A DNA stretch of 64,000 bases from PALSA-505 sp963699015 (GTDB lineage Bacteria; Actinomycetota; Actinomycetes; Streptosporangiales; Streptosporangiaceae), in assembly GCA_963699015.1 (NCBI GenBank), contig CAVOSX010000002.1, forward strand, positions 186,001 to 250,000, written 5' to 3'. Below are positions 33,943 to 42,696 of this stretch, piece after piece (within the stretch, counting starts at the first letter, position 1; each line of letters begins with the position of its first letter). The notes under the pieces were generated by a model that had not been told where the DNA came from, did not search any database, and saw only the letters and a program-made list of their open reading frames with translations. Made by a program: the position numbers and the translations under genes.

Positions 33943-34992
33943 ATGACCGAAAAGCATGTCGTGCGGTTCGAGCCGGTCGGCATCGAGATGGAGGTCGCCG
34001 AGGATCAGACGATCCTGCGCGCGGCGTTCGAGCAGGGGATCATGCTCCCGCACGGCTGCAAGGAGGGCCAGTGCTCGTCCTGTAAGGCGTTCATGCTCGA
34101 CGGCGAGGATATCGAGCTAGAGAAGTACTCCACCTTCTCCCTGCCCGACTTCGAGAAGGAGGAAGGGTACACGCTGCTGTGTCGGACGCATGCCTACGAG
34201 GACCTGACGATCGAGCTGCTGCACTACGACGAAGAGATGATCAGGTCCGGGCTGCCGATCCAGGAGGCGGTGGCCGAGGTGGTGTCCAACGAGCGGGTCA
34301 CGCACGACATGCGGCACCTGGTGCTGCGGCTGGTCGAGCCTGAGGAGATCAAGTTCTTCCCCGGGCAGTACGTCGATATCGAGGTTCCTGGCGCCGACGC
34401 CACCCGTTCGTTCTCGATGGCCAACATCACCTCGCGCGGGGACGGCCGACTCGAGTTCGTCATCAAGGTGTACCCGGATGGGCTGTTCTCGCACTTCCTC
34501 GAAGGCCAGCTGGCCGTGGGCGACCGGCTCAACCTCAGCGGGCCGTACGGCGTGTTCACGCTCCGTGAAGGCCGCGACGAGGACCTGATCTTCGTGGGTG
34601 GCGGTGCCGGGATGGCCCCGATCCTGTCGCTGCTGCGGTCGATGGCCGAGCGCGGTATCACGCGCAAGGCCACCTTTTACTACGGCGCGCGGCGCAGCCG
34701 CGACCTCTGCTTCGAGGCCGAACTCCGCGAGCTGGAGAAGACGCTGGAGAACTTCCGGTACGTGCCCGCGCTATCGGAGCCCGATGACTCCGAAGACTGG
34801 AACGGCGAGGTAGGCCTGATCACCGATGTGGTGAAGCGGCACGAGACCAACCTCAAGGAGGTACACGCCTACATCTGCGGCCCGCCGCCGATGGTGGAGG
34901 CGGCCGTGCCGTTGCTGACCCAGCTCGGAGTGCCCGAGGAACGCGTGTATTTCGACAAGTTCACCACCACTGGCGACCCCAACGAAGGGTGA
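33943..34992 (+). CDS. prmB: Monooxygenase reductase component
   Basis: Passes electrons from NAD(P)H to the diiron hydroxylase. The plant-type [2Fe-2S] domain has C39, C44, C47 and C80 (GCKEGQCSSC and LLC). The FAD-binding domain shows RSFSMAN at 155-161 and GPYGVFTL. The NAD-binding domain has FVGGGAGMAPILSLL and CGPPPMVEAA. The 349-aa length is normal for PrmB/MimB. It lies between the two hydroxylase subunit genes, the gene order typical for propane-type monooxygenases (A-B-C-D) and different from sMMO or toluene-type operons. Confidence 0.97.
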   Translation: MTEKHVVRFEPVGIEMEVAEDQTILRAAFEQGIMLPHGCKEGQCSSCKAFMLDGEDIELEKYSTFSLPDFEKEEGYTLLCRTHAYEDLTIELLHYDEEMIRSGLPIQEAVAEVVSNERVTHDMRHLVLRLVEPEEIKFFPGQYVDIEVPGADATRSFSMANITSRGDGRLEFVIKVYPDGLFSHFLEGQLAVGDRLNLSGPYGVFTLREGRDEDLIFVGGGAGMAPILSLLRSMAERGITRKATFYYGARRSRDLCFEAELRELEKTLENFRYVPALSEPDDSEDWNGEVGLITDVVKRHETNLKEVHAYICGPPPMVEAAVPLLTQLGVPEERVYFDKFTTTGDPNEG

Positions 34993-35030
34993 GGAAACCC
35001 GGTGACGTCTCAAGGTAAGGAAAGGACCTC

Positions 35031-36200
35031 ATGACTACCTCGGATGAACGCAGCGTCCCGAAGCCAGTCTTTACCGATGCCGAGGCCGGGGCGAAGGAGT
35101 TCCCCGACTCCCATGCCCGCAGGTACAACTACTTCACGCCGCAAAAGCGCAAGCAGACCCACTACGAGGACGTCACCGTCGAGGTGCAGCCCGACCCGCG
35201 GCACTACCTCGCGCAGGGCTGGCTGTACGGGTTCGCCGACGGCAAGGGCGGCTATCCGCTCGAGTGGACCGCGCTCAAGGCGTGGGGATCGGACAAGCCG
35301 GAGCCCAAGCGGTATCCCGGCTCGGGCGGCAAGGGCTACGACTGGCCGGCGCACGGCTGGCATGAGTTCCGCGACCCGAACGAGGAGTGGGAACTCACCC
35401 TCTACCGCTACAACGCCAACGTCGTCCGCCAGCTCAACCAGAACATCGAGACGGCCAGGGCGACGAAGGCGTTCGACCAGTGGACACGCAGCTGGGTGAA
35501 CTTCGTCGAGCGCAACGTCGGCGCGTGGATGCACGTGGACCACGGCCTGGGCCTGTACCTGTTCTCCAACGCCAACCGGCGCGGCCCGACGAACATGCAC
35601 AACACCGCGATGGCGGTCAACGGCATGCACCGGATCCGGTCCGCGCAGGACCTGGCGCTGTACAACCTGACGCTGAGCGAGGAGATCGAGGGCTTCGACG
35701 GCTCCGCGCACCTCGAGACGTGGAACAGCGACCCGGCGTGGCAGGAGACCCGCAAGCTGGCCGAGGCGCTCACCGGCATCGACGACTGGTGCGAGGCCAT
35801 CTTCGCGGCGAACGTGATCTTCGAGCCGCTGGTGGGCGAGCCGTTCCGCAGCAGCCTGGTCATGCACGCGGCCCCCCGCAACGGGGACTTCGTGACTCCG
35901 ACGGTCATCGGCGCCGAGGAGTACGACTTCGCCGAGCGCGACCTGCGCTACACCAGGGCGATGTTCCATCTGCTGACGGCCGACCGCGAGTTCGCCGGCC
36001 AGAACAAGGAAATCATCCAGGGGTGGCTGTCCAACTGGGTGCCGCAGGCCATCGCGGCGGCCCGCGCGATGCAGCCGCTCTGGTCGCAGCCGGAGCAGAA
36101 GCCGCCCCGCTTCGAGGATTCTCTCGACAACGCGAAGGCCCGGCTGAGCGGCATCCTGTCCGACCTCGACCTGGTAGCACCGAAGGAGCTGAACCAGTGA
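35031..36200 (+). CDS. prmC: Monooxygenase hydroxylase, small (beta) subunit
   Basis: Non-catalytic ferritin-fold partner of the alpha subunit, required for the hydroxylase dimer. The 389-aa length and conserved segments (YNYFTPQKRKQTHYEDVTVE; GWPLEWTALKAWGS-like region; HVDHGLGLYLFSNANRRGPT) fit PrmC/MimC. The diiron ligand set found in the alpha subunit is absent, as expected. The stop codon overlaps the prmD start (GTGA), so the two are translationally coupled. Confidence 0.95.
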   Translation: MTTSDERSVPKPVFTDAEAGAKEFPDSHARRYNYFTPQKRKQTHYEDVTVEVQPDPRHYLAQGWLYGFADGKGGYPLEWTALKAWGSDKPEPKRYPGSGGKGYDWPAHGWHEFRDPNEEWELTLYRYNANVVRQLNQNIETARATKAFDQWTRSWVNFVERNVGAWMHVDHGLGLYLFSNANRRGPTNMHNTAMAVNGMHRIRSAQDLALYNLTLSEEIEGFDGSAHLETWNSDPAWQETRKLAEALTGIDDWCEAIFAANVIFEPLVGEPFRSSLVMHAAPRNGDFVTPTVIGAEEYDFAERDLRYTRAMFHLLTADREFAGQNKEIIQGWLSNWVPQAIAAARAMQPLWSQPEQKPPRFEDSLDNAKARLSGILSDLDLVAPKELNQ

Positions 36201-36568
36201 GCACGTTCAAGACCTCGGAGAGCCCGTTCAAGGCCAACAACACCGCGTCCAACATGTGCGGGTACACCCTCATGAACAACCAGGTCGGCGCAGTCATCGC
36301 CCAGGTGCTGAAGGAGCTGCCCAACGTCACCATCACCCCGCTGCCGTCGATGATCCGCGTGGACGGCCAGGGCAGGTTCGACCTGATCTACGCCGACGTC
36401 GACGATGCGGCCGGCGAGGAGCCGGGCTGGTTCGGCGCGGACGAGTTCGAGGAGAACATGTCCACGCACTACGGCCGCATGGTCCACCTGGACGACCGGA
36501 CGATCATGTTCGCCAACCCTGAGGAAGCGGCCGAGTACCTCGGCTTCGACCTGGTAGCACGCAACTAG
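36197..36568 (+). CDS. prmD: Monooxygenase coupling/effector protein
   Basis: Small regulatory subunit (123 aa) of the MmoB/DmpM family that binds the hydroxylase and gates substrate and oxygen access. Characteristic segments are SNMCGYTLMNNQVGAVIAQV and the IRVDGQGRFDLIYADV strand, ending with PEEAAEYLGFDL. It starts with GTG overlapping the prmC stop. It contains no cofactor-binding motif, as normal for this family. Confidence 0.95.
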   Translation: MSTFKTSESPFKANNTASNMCGYTLMNNQVGAVIAQVLKELPNVTITPLPSMIRVDGQGRFDLIYADVDDAAGEEPGWFGADEFEENMSTHYGRMVHLDDRTIMFANPEEAAEYLGFDLVARN

Positions 36569-36579
36569 GCCCTTGCCGC

Positions 36580-36627
36580 CACCGGGCCCAGCGGCTAAGC
36601 AAGAGATTGCGGCCGCGGGGCCCGGTG
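36580..36627 (+). terminator. Long-loop hairpin between prmD and the amidohydrolase gene
   Basis: CACCGGGCCC (36580-36589) pairs perfectly with GGGCCCGGTG (36618-36627) across a 28-nt loop in the 118-bp gap after prmD. No T-run follows. It may mark the boundary between the enzyme genes and the accessory genes as a processing or attenuation site. Confidence 0.45.
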
Positions 36628-36686
36628 CCGCTCGGGCTGGCGGCTAGGCGCAAGGTAACCACTTCGGCCCGCAACGAGGAGGAACC

Positions 36687-37751
36687 GTGTACCAGAAGGA
36701 CGGCGAGAAGTACTTCGTTGTCGATGGCCACATGCACTACTGGAATGCAGCCCCGGACAACTGGGTCCCGGGGGCCGAGCAGTACGCCAAGGGCTGGATC
36801 GAGTGCTTCCACGCCTACCAGGGTCTCGGCCCGCCGGCCACGCATTGGTCTATCGAGCACTTCCAGAAGTACTCCGAGGACGACCTGATGAAGGACGTCT
36901 TCGAGGACGGTTACGTCGACGTGGCCATCTTCCAGCCGACATACCTGAAGGAGTGGTACAAGGAAGGCTTCAACACCACCGAGCGCAACGCGCTGATGGG
37001 CGAGAAGCACCCGGGCAAGTTCGTCTACAACACCCGGTTCGACCCGCGCGACGGTGAGGCGGGCCTGGAAGAGCTGCGGCGGAACGCCGAGCGCTTCGGG
37101 TCCAAGGGGCTCAAGCTGTACACGGCCGAGTGGAACAAGGGCTCACGGGGCTACAAGCTGAGCGACCCCGAGGCCTACACGTTCCTGGGCGCGGCCCAGG
37201 ATCTCGGTATCAAGAACATTCACGTGCACAAGGGCCCGACGATCTGGCCGCTGGACAAGGACGCCTTCGACGTGGCCGACGTGGACCACGCCGCGACCGA
37301 CTTCCCCAACCTGAACTTCATCGTCGAGCACGTCGGCCTGCCCCGGATCGAGGACTTCTGCTTCATGGCCACGCAGGAGCCGAACGTGTACGCCGGGCTC
37401 GCGGTGGCGCTCGGCGGGCTCATGCACGCGCGGCCCAAGTTCTTCGCCAAGGTCATGGGCGAGCTGCTGTTCTGGGTCGGCGAGGACAAGATGCTGTTCG
37501 GCAGCGACTACGCGATCTGGGAGCCGAAGTGGCAGGTCGAGGGGCTCGTCGACTGGAAGATGCCCGACGATCCCGAGCTTTCTGACTACCCCCGGCTGGG
37601 CACCGAGGGCAAGAAGAAGATCATGGGCCTGAACGCGGCCAAGCTGTACGACATCGACGTGCCGGCCGAGTACCAGCTGAAGGTCGCCACGCCCGGCGCC
37701 CATGAGGTGCTCGGCGGCCAGCCCGAGGAGCACGCGGCCTCGGGGGCATGA
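36687..37751 (+). CDS. Amidohydrolase-fold protein of monooxygenase clusters
   Basis: TIM-barrel amidohydrolase-2 family protein of 354 residues found directly after mimABCD/prmABCD in mycobacteria and relatives. Metal-site residues are visible: H15 and H17 in VDGHMHYWN, H in IHVHKGP, H in IVEHVG and D in FGSDYAIW. The reaction is unknown; involvement in maturation of the monooxygenase or metabolism of its products is only inferred from gene order. The start is GTG with a strong GAGGAGGA 3 nt before. Its stop overlaps the next gene (ATGA). Confidence 0.9.
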   Translation: MYQKDGEKYFVVDGHMHYWNAAPDNWVPGAEQYAKGWIECFHAYQGLGPPATHWSIEHFQKYSEDDLMKDVFEDGYVDVAIFQPTYLKEWYKEGFNTTERNALMGEKHPGKFVYNTRFDPRDGEAGLEELRRNAERFGSKGLKLYTAEWNKGSRGYKLSDPEAYTFLGAAQDLGIKNIHVHKGPTIWPLDKDAFDVADVDHAATDFPNLNFIVEHVGLPRIEDFCFMATQEPNVYAGLAVALGGLMHARPKFFAKVMGELLFWVGEDKMLFGSDYAIWEPKWQVEGLVDWKMPDDPELSDYPRLGTEGKKKIMGLNAAKLYDIDVPAEYQLKVATPGAHEVLGGQPEEHAASGA

Positions 37752-38500
37752 CCAGCCCAGTGGCAGCCGCATCCCCGAACGCGCCCCCGGGGGAAGCACC
37801 CCCGGGGGCCGGGCGGCTACTGGCCGCGCTGGAGACGGTACGCGACCCCGAACTGGACGAGCCGATCACCTCGCTTGGCTTCGTCACCTCGTGCCGTCTC
37901 TCCGCGGCCGGCGACGCGCAGATCCGGTTGCGGCTGCCCACCTACTTCTGCGCACCCAACTTCGCGTTCCTGATGGTCGCGGACGCCTACGACGCGGTCA
38001 CCGCGCTGCCGGGCGTGCGCCGGGCCGAGATCGTGCTCGAGGATCACTTCGCGGCCGGGGCGATCAACGACGGGGTGGCCGCGAGGGCGGGCTTCGCTGC
38101 CACCTTCGACGGGGAGGCGGTCAGCGAGCTGGACGGGCTGCGCGCCGACTTCCTGCGCAAGGCGGTGCTGGCCGGCACCGACCAGGTATGCCGGCCGCTG
38201 CTCGCCGCCGGGACGGATCCGGCCCGGCTCCAGCAGCTCACCCTGGGCGAGGCGCCGGACTCGCGGCCGCTGCGGCGGCTGCGCGAGCGCCGGGCCGAGC
38301 TGGGGCTGCCGGCCGGCGACGACGCACCGCTGCTCATCGACCCGAAGACGGGCGCGGCGGTGGAACCGGAATCGCTGCCGCTGCACCTGCGCAAGGCCAA
38401 GCTGACCCGGACCAGCCTGGAAGCCAACGGCAGCATCTGCCGGGGCATGCTGAAGCACCGTTACGATGCACCAGGACAAGGTGAGGAGGAGCAGCAGTGA
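37748..38500 (+). CDS. DUF59/MIP18-domain protein, possible Fe(-S) maturation factor
   Basis: 250-residue protein. Residues about 24-105 look like the MIP18/DUF59 fold (LETVRDPELDEPITSLGFVT, then a beta strand IRLRLPTYFCAPNFAFLMV with a Cys at the place where the reactive Cys of SufT/MIP18 sits, then AEIVLEDHF). The C-terminal half is helical with no recognised domain and contains SICRGML. MIP18 relatives help insert iron-sulfur clusters, so a role in metallating the diiron hydroxylase or the reductase is plausible but unproven. It overlaps the genes on both sides (ATGA upstream, GTGA downstream), which means tight coupling. Confidence 0.8.
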   Translation: MTSPVAAASPNAPPGEAPPGAGRLLAALETVRDPELDEPITSLGFVTSCRLSAAGDAQIRLRLPTYFCAPNFAFLMVADAYDAVTALPGVRRAEIVLEDHFAAGAINDGVAARAGFAATFDGEAVSELDGLRADFLRKAVLAGTDQVCRPLLAAGTDPARLQQLTLGEAPDSRPLRRLRERRAELGLPAGDDAPLLIDPKTGAAVEPESLPLHLRKAKLTRTSLEANGSICRGMLKHRYDAPGQGEEEQQ

Positions 38501-39522
38501 AGGCCGTCAGGCTGCACAAGTTCCACGAGATGCCCGTGATCGACGAGGTACCGGAGCCCGAGATCAGCGGTGCCCTCGACGTGATCGTCAAGATCGGCGG
38601 CGCCGGCGTCTGCCGCACCGACCTGCACATCATGGAAGGCCAGTGGGACGCCGCCATGGGCACGCCGCTGCCCTACATCCTCGGTCACGAGAACGCCGGC
38701 TGGGTGCATGAGGTCGGCTCGGGGGTCACCAACGTGGCCGTCGGTGACACGGTCATCCTGCATCCCCTCGTCACCTGTGGCCTGTGCCACGCGTGCCGGG
38801 CCGGCGACGACATGCACTGCGAGAACAGCGCCTTCCCCGGCCTGAGCCGCGACGGCGGCATGGCCGAATACCTGCTCACCTCGGCGCGGGCCTGCGTCAA
38901 GCTCGACCCGTCGACCAGGCCGCAGGACGTCGCGGCGCTGGCCGACGCCGGCATCACGGCCTACCACGCGGTGCGCAAGGCGATCCCGCTGCTCTACCCG
39001 GGCACGACCGCCGTGGTCATCGGGGCCGGCGGCCTGGGGCACATCGGCGTCCAGTGCCTGTCCGCGCTGACCGCGACCACGATCATCGTGGTGGACCGCC
39101 ACCCCGACGCGCTCAAGCTCGCCGAGCAGATCGGCGCCGACCACACCGTGGTCGCCGACGGCGGCCAGGTCGAAGCGGTGAAGGATCTCACCGGCGGGCG
39201 GGGCGCGCACGTAGTGCTCGACTTCGTGGCCGAGCAGGGCGCCGAGCAGGACGGCTGGAACATGACCCGCGAGGCCGGCTCGTACTTCGTGATCGGCTAC
39301 GGCGGCACCCTGCACATCCCGACGCTGGACATCATCTCCACCGAGCGCAACATCATCGGGAACATCGTCGGCACGTACAACGAGCTGGCCGAGCTGATGG
39401 ACCTGGCCCAGGCGGGCAAGGTTACGCTGCACACCAGGACCTATCCGCTGGATGCCGCGACCGAAGCGCTGGCCGACCTCGACGCCGGCCGGATACGCGG
39501 CCGGGCCATCCTCGTCCCCTAG
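38497..39522 (+). CDS. Zinc-dependent NAD(P) alcohol dehydrogenase
   Basis: Medium-chain dehydrogenase of 341 residues that most likely oxidises the alcohol made by the monooxygenase. Catalytic zinc ligands C39 and H64/E65 (GHENAG) are present. The structural-zinc site C94, C97, C100, C108 is complete. The Rossmann motif is VVIGAGGLGHIGVQ with G176/G178/G181. Homologous alcohol dehydrogenases follow prm/mim genes in Gordonia and Mycobacterium. It overlaps the DUF59 gene by 4 nt and is 46 bp from groEL. Confidence 0.95.
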   Translation: MKAVRLHKFHEMPVIDEVPEPEISGALDVIVKIGGAGVCRTDLHIMEGQWDAAMGTPLPYILGHENAGWVHEVGSGVTNVAVGDTVILHPLVTCGLCHACRAGDDMHCENSAFPGLSRDGGMAEYLLTSARACVKLDPSTRPQDVAALADAGITAYHAVRKAIPLLYPGTTAVVIGAGGLGHIGVQCLSALTATTIIVVDRHPDALKLAEQIGADHTVVADGGQVEAVKDLTGGRGAHVVLDFVAEQGAEQDGWNMTREAGSYFVIGYGGTLHIPTLDIISTERNIIGNIVGTYNELAELMDLAQAGKVTLHTRTYPLDAATEALADLDAGRIRGRAILVP

Positions 39523-39568
39523 CCACCACTAACCCAGTACGCATACGCAGGGCACCGGAGGAGAACAG

Positions 39569-41260
39569 ATGGCCAAGGAACTGCGTTTCGGCGAGGATGC
39601 CCGCCGCCTGCTGCTGGCCGGGGTCGACCAGCTGGCCGAGGCCGTCAAGTCCACGCTCGGGCCCAAGGGCCGCAACGTCATCCTGGAAAAGATCACCGGG
39701 TCGCCGGTCGTCACCAACGACGGGGTGACGATCGCGCGCGAGATCCACCTCGGTGACCAGTTCGAGAACATGGGCGCCCAGCTGGTCAAGGAAGCGGCGA
39801 TCAAGACCAACGACATCGTCGGCGACGGCACCACCACGGCCACCGTCATCGCCCAGGCGATCATCAGGGAGGGCATGAAGGCAATCGACGGCGGGGCCAA
39901 CCCGGTGCTGGTCAAGCGCGGCATCGACCTCGCGGTCGGCCGGCTCGTCGAGCACCTGCAGAAGGTCGCCCACCCGGTGGTCACCGAGGACGACTACCAG
40001 CGGGTGGCCGCGATCTCGGCCAACGACGACGACACCGTGGGCGCGGTGATCGCGAAGGCGCTGCACACGGTGGGTGACGGCGGCATCGTGACCGTGGAGG
40101 AGTCGCCCACGTCCGGGATGAGCGTCAACTTCGTCGAGGGCTTCGAGTTCGACAACGGGTACCTCTCGCCCTACATGGTGACCAACCCGGCCAGCCTCGA
40201 GGCGATCGTCGAGGATCCGTACATCCTGCTGTGCAGCGAGAAGATCACCAAGGTCCAGCAGCTCATGCCGTTGCTGGACAAGGTGATGCGGGCGCCGCGG
40301 CCGCTGGTCATCATCGCCGAGAACGTCGAGGGCACCGCGCTGAGCATGCTGGTGCACAACCACGTGAACGGGATGTTCCAGTGCGTCGCGGTGCGGGCGC
40401 CCGGCTTCGGCGACCGCCGGCTGCACAAGCTGGAGGACATCGCCGCGGTCTGCGGCGGGGCCGTGTACAGCAAGCACTCGGGACTGACCCTGGAGACGAT
40501 GACCACCGAGCACCTCGGCCGGGCCTCGCAGGTACGCGTCAACGCGGACAAGACCGCGATCATCGGCGGCAGCCGGTCCTCCGACGACGTCGAGTTCCGG
40601 GTCGCCCAGCTGCGGGCCGAACTGGAGCGGGCCACGTTCGGCGTGGACGAGGACGTGCTCACCGAGCGGATCGGCACGCTGACCGGCAAGGTCGCGGTGA
40701 TCAAGGTGGGGGCGCCCACCCCCGCGGAGCTCAAGGAACTGCAGCACCGGGTGGAGGATGCGCTGTCGGCCACCCGGGCCGCGATGGCCGAGGGCATCGT
40801 GGCCGGCGGCGGGGCCGCGCTGATGCACGCCGCGGGAGCGCTGGACGGCCTGGAAGTCTCCGGAGACCACGCGACCGGCGCAGCGATCGTGCGCAGCGTG
40901 CTGAACGACCCTGCTTACCTCATCGCCGCGAACGCCGGGTATTCGGGCCAGGAGGTCGTGCAGCGGATGCAGGCGATGGGTCCCGACGAGGGATTCGACG
41001 CGCTGGAGGGCCGCTACGGCAACATGCTCGAGATGGGCATCATCGACCCGCTGCGGGTGGCCCGCTCTGCGCTGCAGAACGGAGCCTCGGTGGCCGGGCT
41101 GCTGCTCACCACCAACACCCTGGTCGCCGAGGAACAGACGCCCTGGGGCGGCAGCCGGGCGCTGATGACGGAGTACGGCTCGCTCGACGAGGGCCTGAAT
41201 CAGCCGTCGCCGGACGCCAGCACGCCGCAATCGCTCGGGCTCGGCCCGTCGGTCGGCTAG
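39569..41260 (+). CDS. Dedicated GroEL-like chaperonin of the monooxygenase cluster
   Basis: 60-kDa chaperonin paralogue of 563 residues. Class I features include STLGPKGRNVIL, VGDGTTTATVIAQAI with the ATP-binding loop, and the EGIVAGGGAALMHA region. The C-terminus has no Gly-Gly-Met repeat; it ends with a Ser/Pro/Gly-rich tail. In mycobacteria the homologous MimG is needed for folding of MimA, so this copy is probably specific to PrmA. No groES gene is adjacent, so it would use the general co-chaperonin. An AGGAGAA sequence precedes the ATG. Confidence 0.95.
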   Translation: MAKELRFGEDARRLLLAGVDQLAEAVKSTLGPKGRNVILEKITGSPVVTNDGVTIAREIHLGDQFENMGAQLVKEAAIKTNDIVGDGTTTATVIAQAIIREGMKAIDGGANPVLVKRGIDLAVGRLVEHLQKVAHPVVTEDDYQRVAAISANDDDTVGAVIAKALHTVGDGGIVTVEESPTSGMSVNFVEGFEFDNGYLSPYMVTNPASLEAIVEDPYILLCSEKITKVQQLMPLLDKVMRAPRPLVIIAENVEGTALSMLVHNHVNGMFQCVAVRAPGFGDRRLHKLEDIAAVCGGAVYSKHSGLTLETMTTEHLGRASQVRVNADKTAIIGGSRSSDDVEFRVAQLRAELERATFGVDEDVLTERIGTLTGKVAVIKVGAPTPAELKELQHRVEDALSATRAAMAEGIVAGGGAALMHAAGALDGLEVSGDHATGAAIVRSVLNDPAYLIAANAGYSGQEVVQRMQAMGPDEGFDALEGRYGNMLEMGIIDPLRVARSALQNGASVAGLLLTTNTLVAEEQTPWGGSRALMTEYGSLDEGLNQPSPDASTPQSLGLGPSVG

Positions 41261-41304
41261 GCCTGGGCGGTGGCTGCGAGGGACCCGGCCGCCGGCCATG
41301 ACGG

Positions 41305-42660
41305 ATGGCCATGAATCCCGTTCAGCAACTGCGGATGGTGGCCGGGGCCAGGTCCCCCGGGTCGGCCCGCGCCCGGGCCGAGGCGTCGGCGGATCCGGTC
41401 GCCGCCGGGGCCGCCGAGCCGCAAAGCGGGCTGCGCCTGCTTCGGTCACGGGGCCGGGCCCGCGGCCTCGTCGCGCTGCTCGGGCCGGCCTTCGTCGCGT
41501 CTGTCGCCTACATCGACCCCGGCAACTTCGCCACCAACTTCTCCGCAGGCGCCCGGTTCGGGTACGCGCTGGCCTGGGTGATCGTGCTGGCCAACCTGAT
41601 GGCCATGCTGGTCCAGTACCTGTCGGCCAAGACCGGCGTCGCCACCGGGCGGGACCTGCCCGAGCTGTGCCGCGCGCACCTGCCGCGCCCGGTGTCGGCC
41701 GGCCTGTGGCTGCAGGCGGAGTGCGTCGCCATGGCCACCGACGTGGCCGAGTTCGTCGGGGCCGCGCTGGGGCTGAACCTGATCTTCCACGTGCCGCTGC
41801 TGCCGGCCGGCCTGATCACGGCGGTGGCGGCGTACGCCGTCCTGGCCCTCGAGCAGCGCGGGTACCGGCGCTTCGAACTCGCGATCAGCGGCCTGCTGGT
41901 CATCGTGCTGCTCGGCTTCGCTTACGACCAGGTGGCCGTGGGGGCGGATCCGCGCAGCATCGCGGCCGGCCTCGTCCCGCACCTGGCCGGCCCGGGCAGC
42001 CAGCTGCTGGTGGTCGCGATCATCGGCGCGACGGTGATGCCGCACGTGGTCTACCTGCACTCGGCACTGACCAAGTCCCGGGTGCACTGCCGCAACGACG
42101 ACGAGCGCCGCGAGCTGCTGCGCTTCCAGCGGCTTGACGTGCTGGTGGCGCTGGGCGCGGCCGGCCTGATCAACCTGTCGATGCTGTTCATAGCCGCGTC
42201 GGTGTTCAGCCAGAGCGGCTCCCCGCAGGTCGAGTCTCTCCAGGCCGCGCACGCGGGGATCGGCCGGCTGGTCGGCGGCGGCGCCGCCCTCGCGTTCGCG
42301 GTCGCCCTGCTGGCCTCCGGGCTGTCCTCGTCCAGCGTCGGCACGTATGCCGGCCAGGTCGTGATGCAGGGTTTCATCGGGCGCCGCATCCCGCTGTTCG
42401 TCCGGCGCGGGATCACCATGCTGCCGGCCCTGCTGGTGCTGGCGCTCGGGCTGCCGGTCACCAGCAGCCTGGTCATCTCGCAGGTCGTGCTCTCGTTCGG
42501 CATCCCGTTCGCGCTGGTGCCGCTGGTCCTGCTCACCCGCCGTGAGGACATCATGGGCGCGCTGGTCAACCGGCGCATCACCACCGCGGTGGCCGGCGGC
42601 ATCGCGGTGCTCATCACCACGCTGAACGGCTACCTGCTCTATGTCACCCTGTCCGGGTGA
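41305..42660 (+). CDS. Nramp-family Mn/Fe transporter
   Basis: Proton-coupled divalent metal importer of 451 residues with about 11 TM segments. The metal-binding residues are present: D71 and N74 in DPGN of TM1, and A242 and M245 in ATVMPH of TM6. A 50-residue Arg/Ala-rich cytoplasmic N-terminus precedes TM1. It begins 44 bp after groEL on the same strand, so it may be the last member of the monooxygenase operon and could supply the iron needed for the diiron hydroxylase. Manganese import is equally possible from sequence alone. Confidence 0.93.
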   Translation: MAMNPVQQLRMVAGARSPGSARARAEASADPVAAGAAEPQSGLRLLRSRGRARGLVALLGPAFVASVAYIDPGNFATNFSAGARFGYALAWVIVLANLMAMLVQYLSAKTGVATGRDLPELCRAHLPRPVSAGLWLQAECVAMATDVAEFVGAALGLNLIFHVPLLPAGLITAVAAYAVLALEQRGYRRFELAISGLLVIVLLGFAYDQVAVGADPRSIAAGLVPHLAGPGSQLLVVAIIGATVMPHVVYLHSALTKSRVHCRNDDERRELLRFQRLDVLVALGAAGLINLSMLFIAASVFSQSGSPQVESLQAAHAGIGRLVGGGAALAFAVALLASGLSSSSVGTYAGQVVMQGFIGRRIPLFVRRGITMLPALLVLALGLPVTSSLVISQVVLSFGIPFALVPLVLLTRREDIMGALVNRRITTAVAGGIAVLITTLNGYLLYVTLSG

Positions 42661-42696
42661 CACCAGCCGCCGGGGCTGCCCGGCCGGGGAGTGAGG

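Noticed and set aside
32188..36568. Methane or toluene monooxygenase
   Set aside because: Iron-ligand spacing is shared, but the A-B-C-D order, the linked amidohydrolase, ADH and GroEL genes match propane/mim-type systems.
39422..41449. A 675-codon minus-strand frame opposite groEL
   Set aside because: Antisense to a complete chaperonin gene; low-complexity translation.
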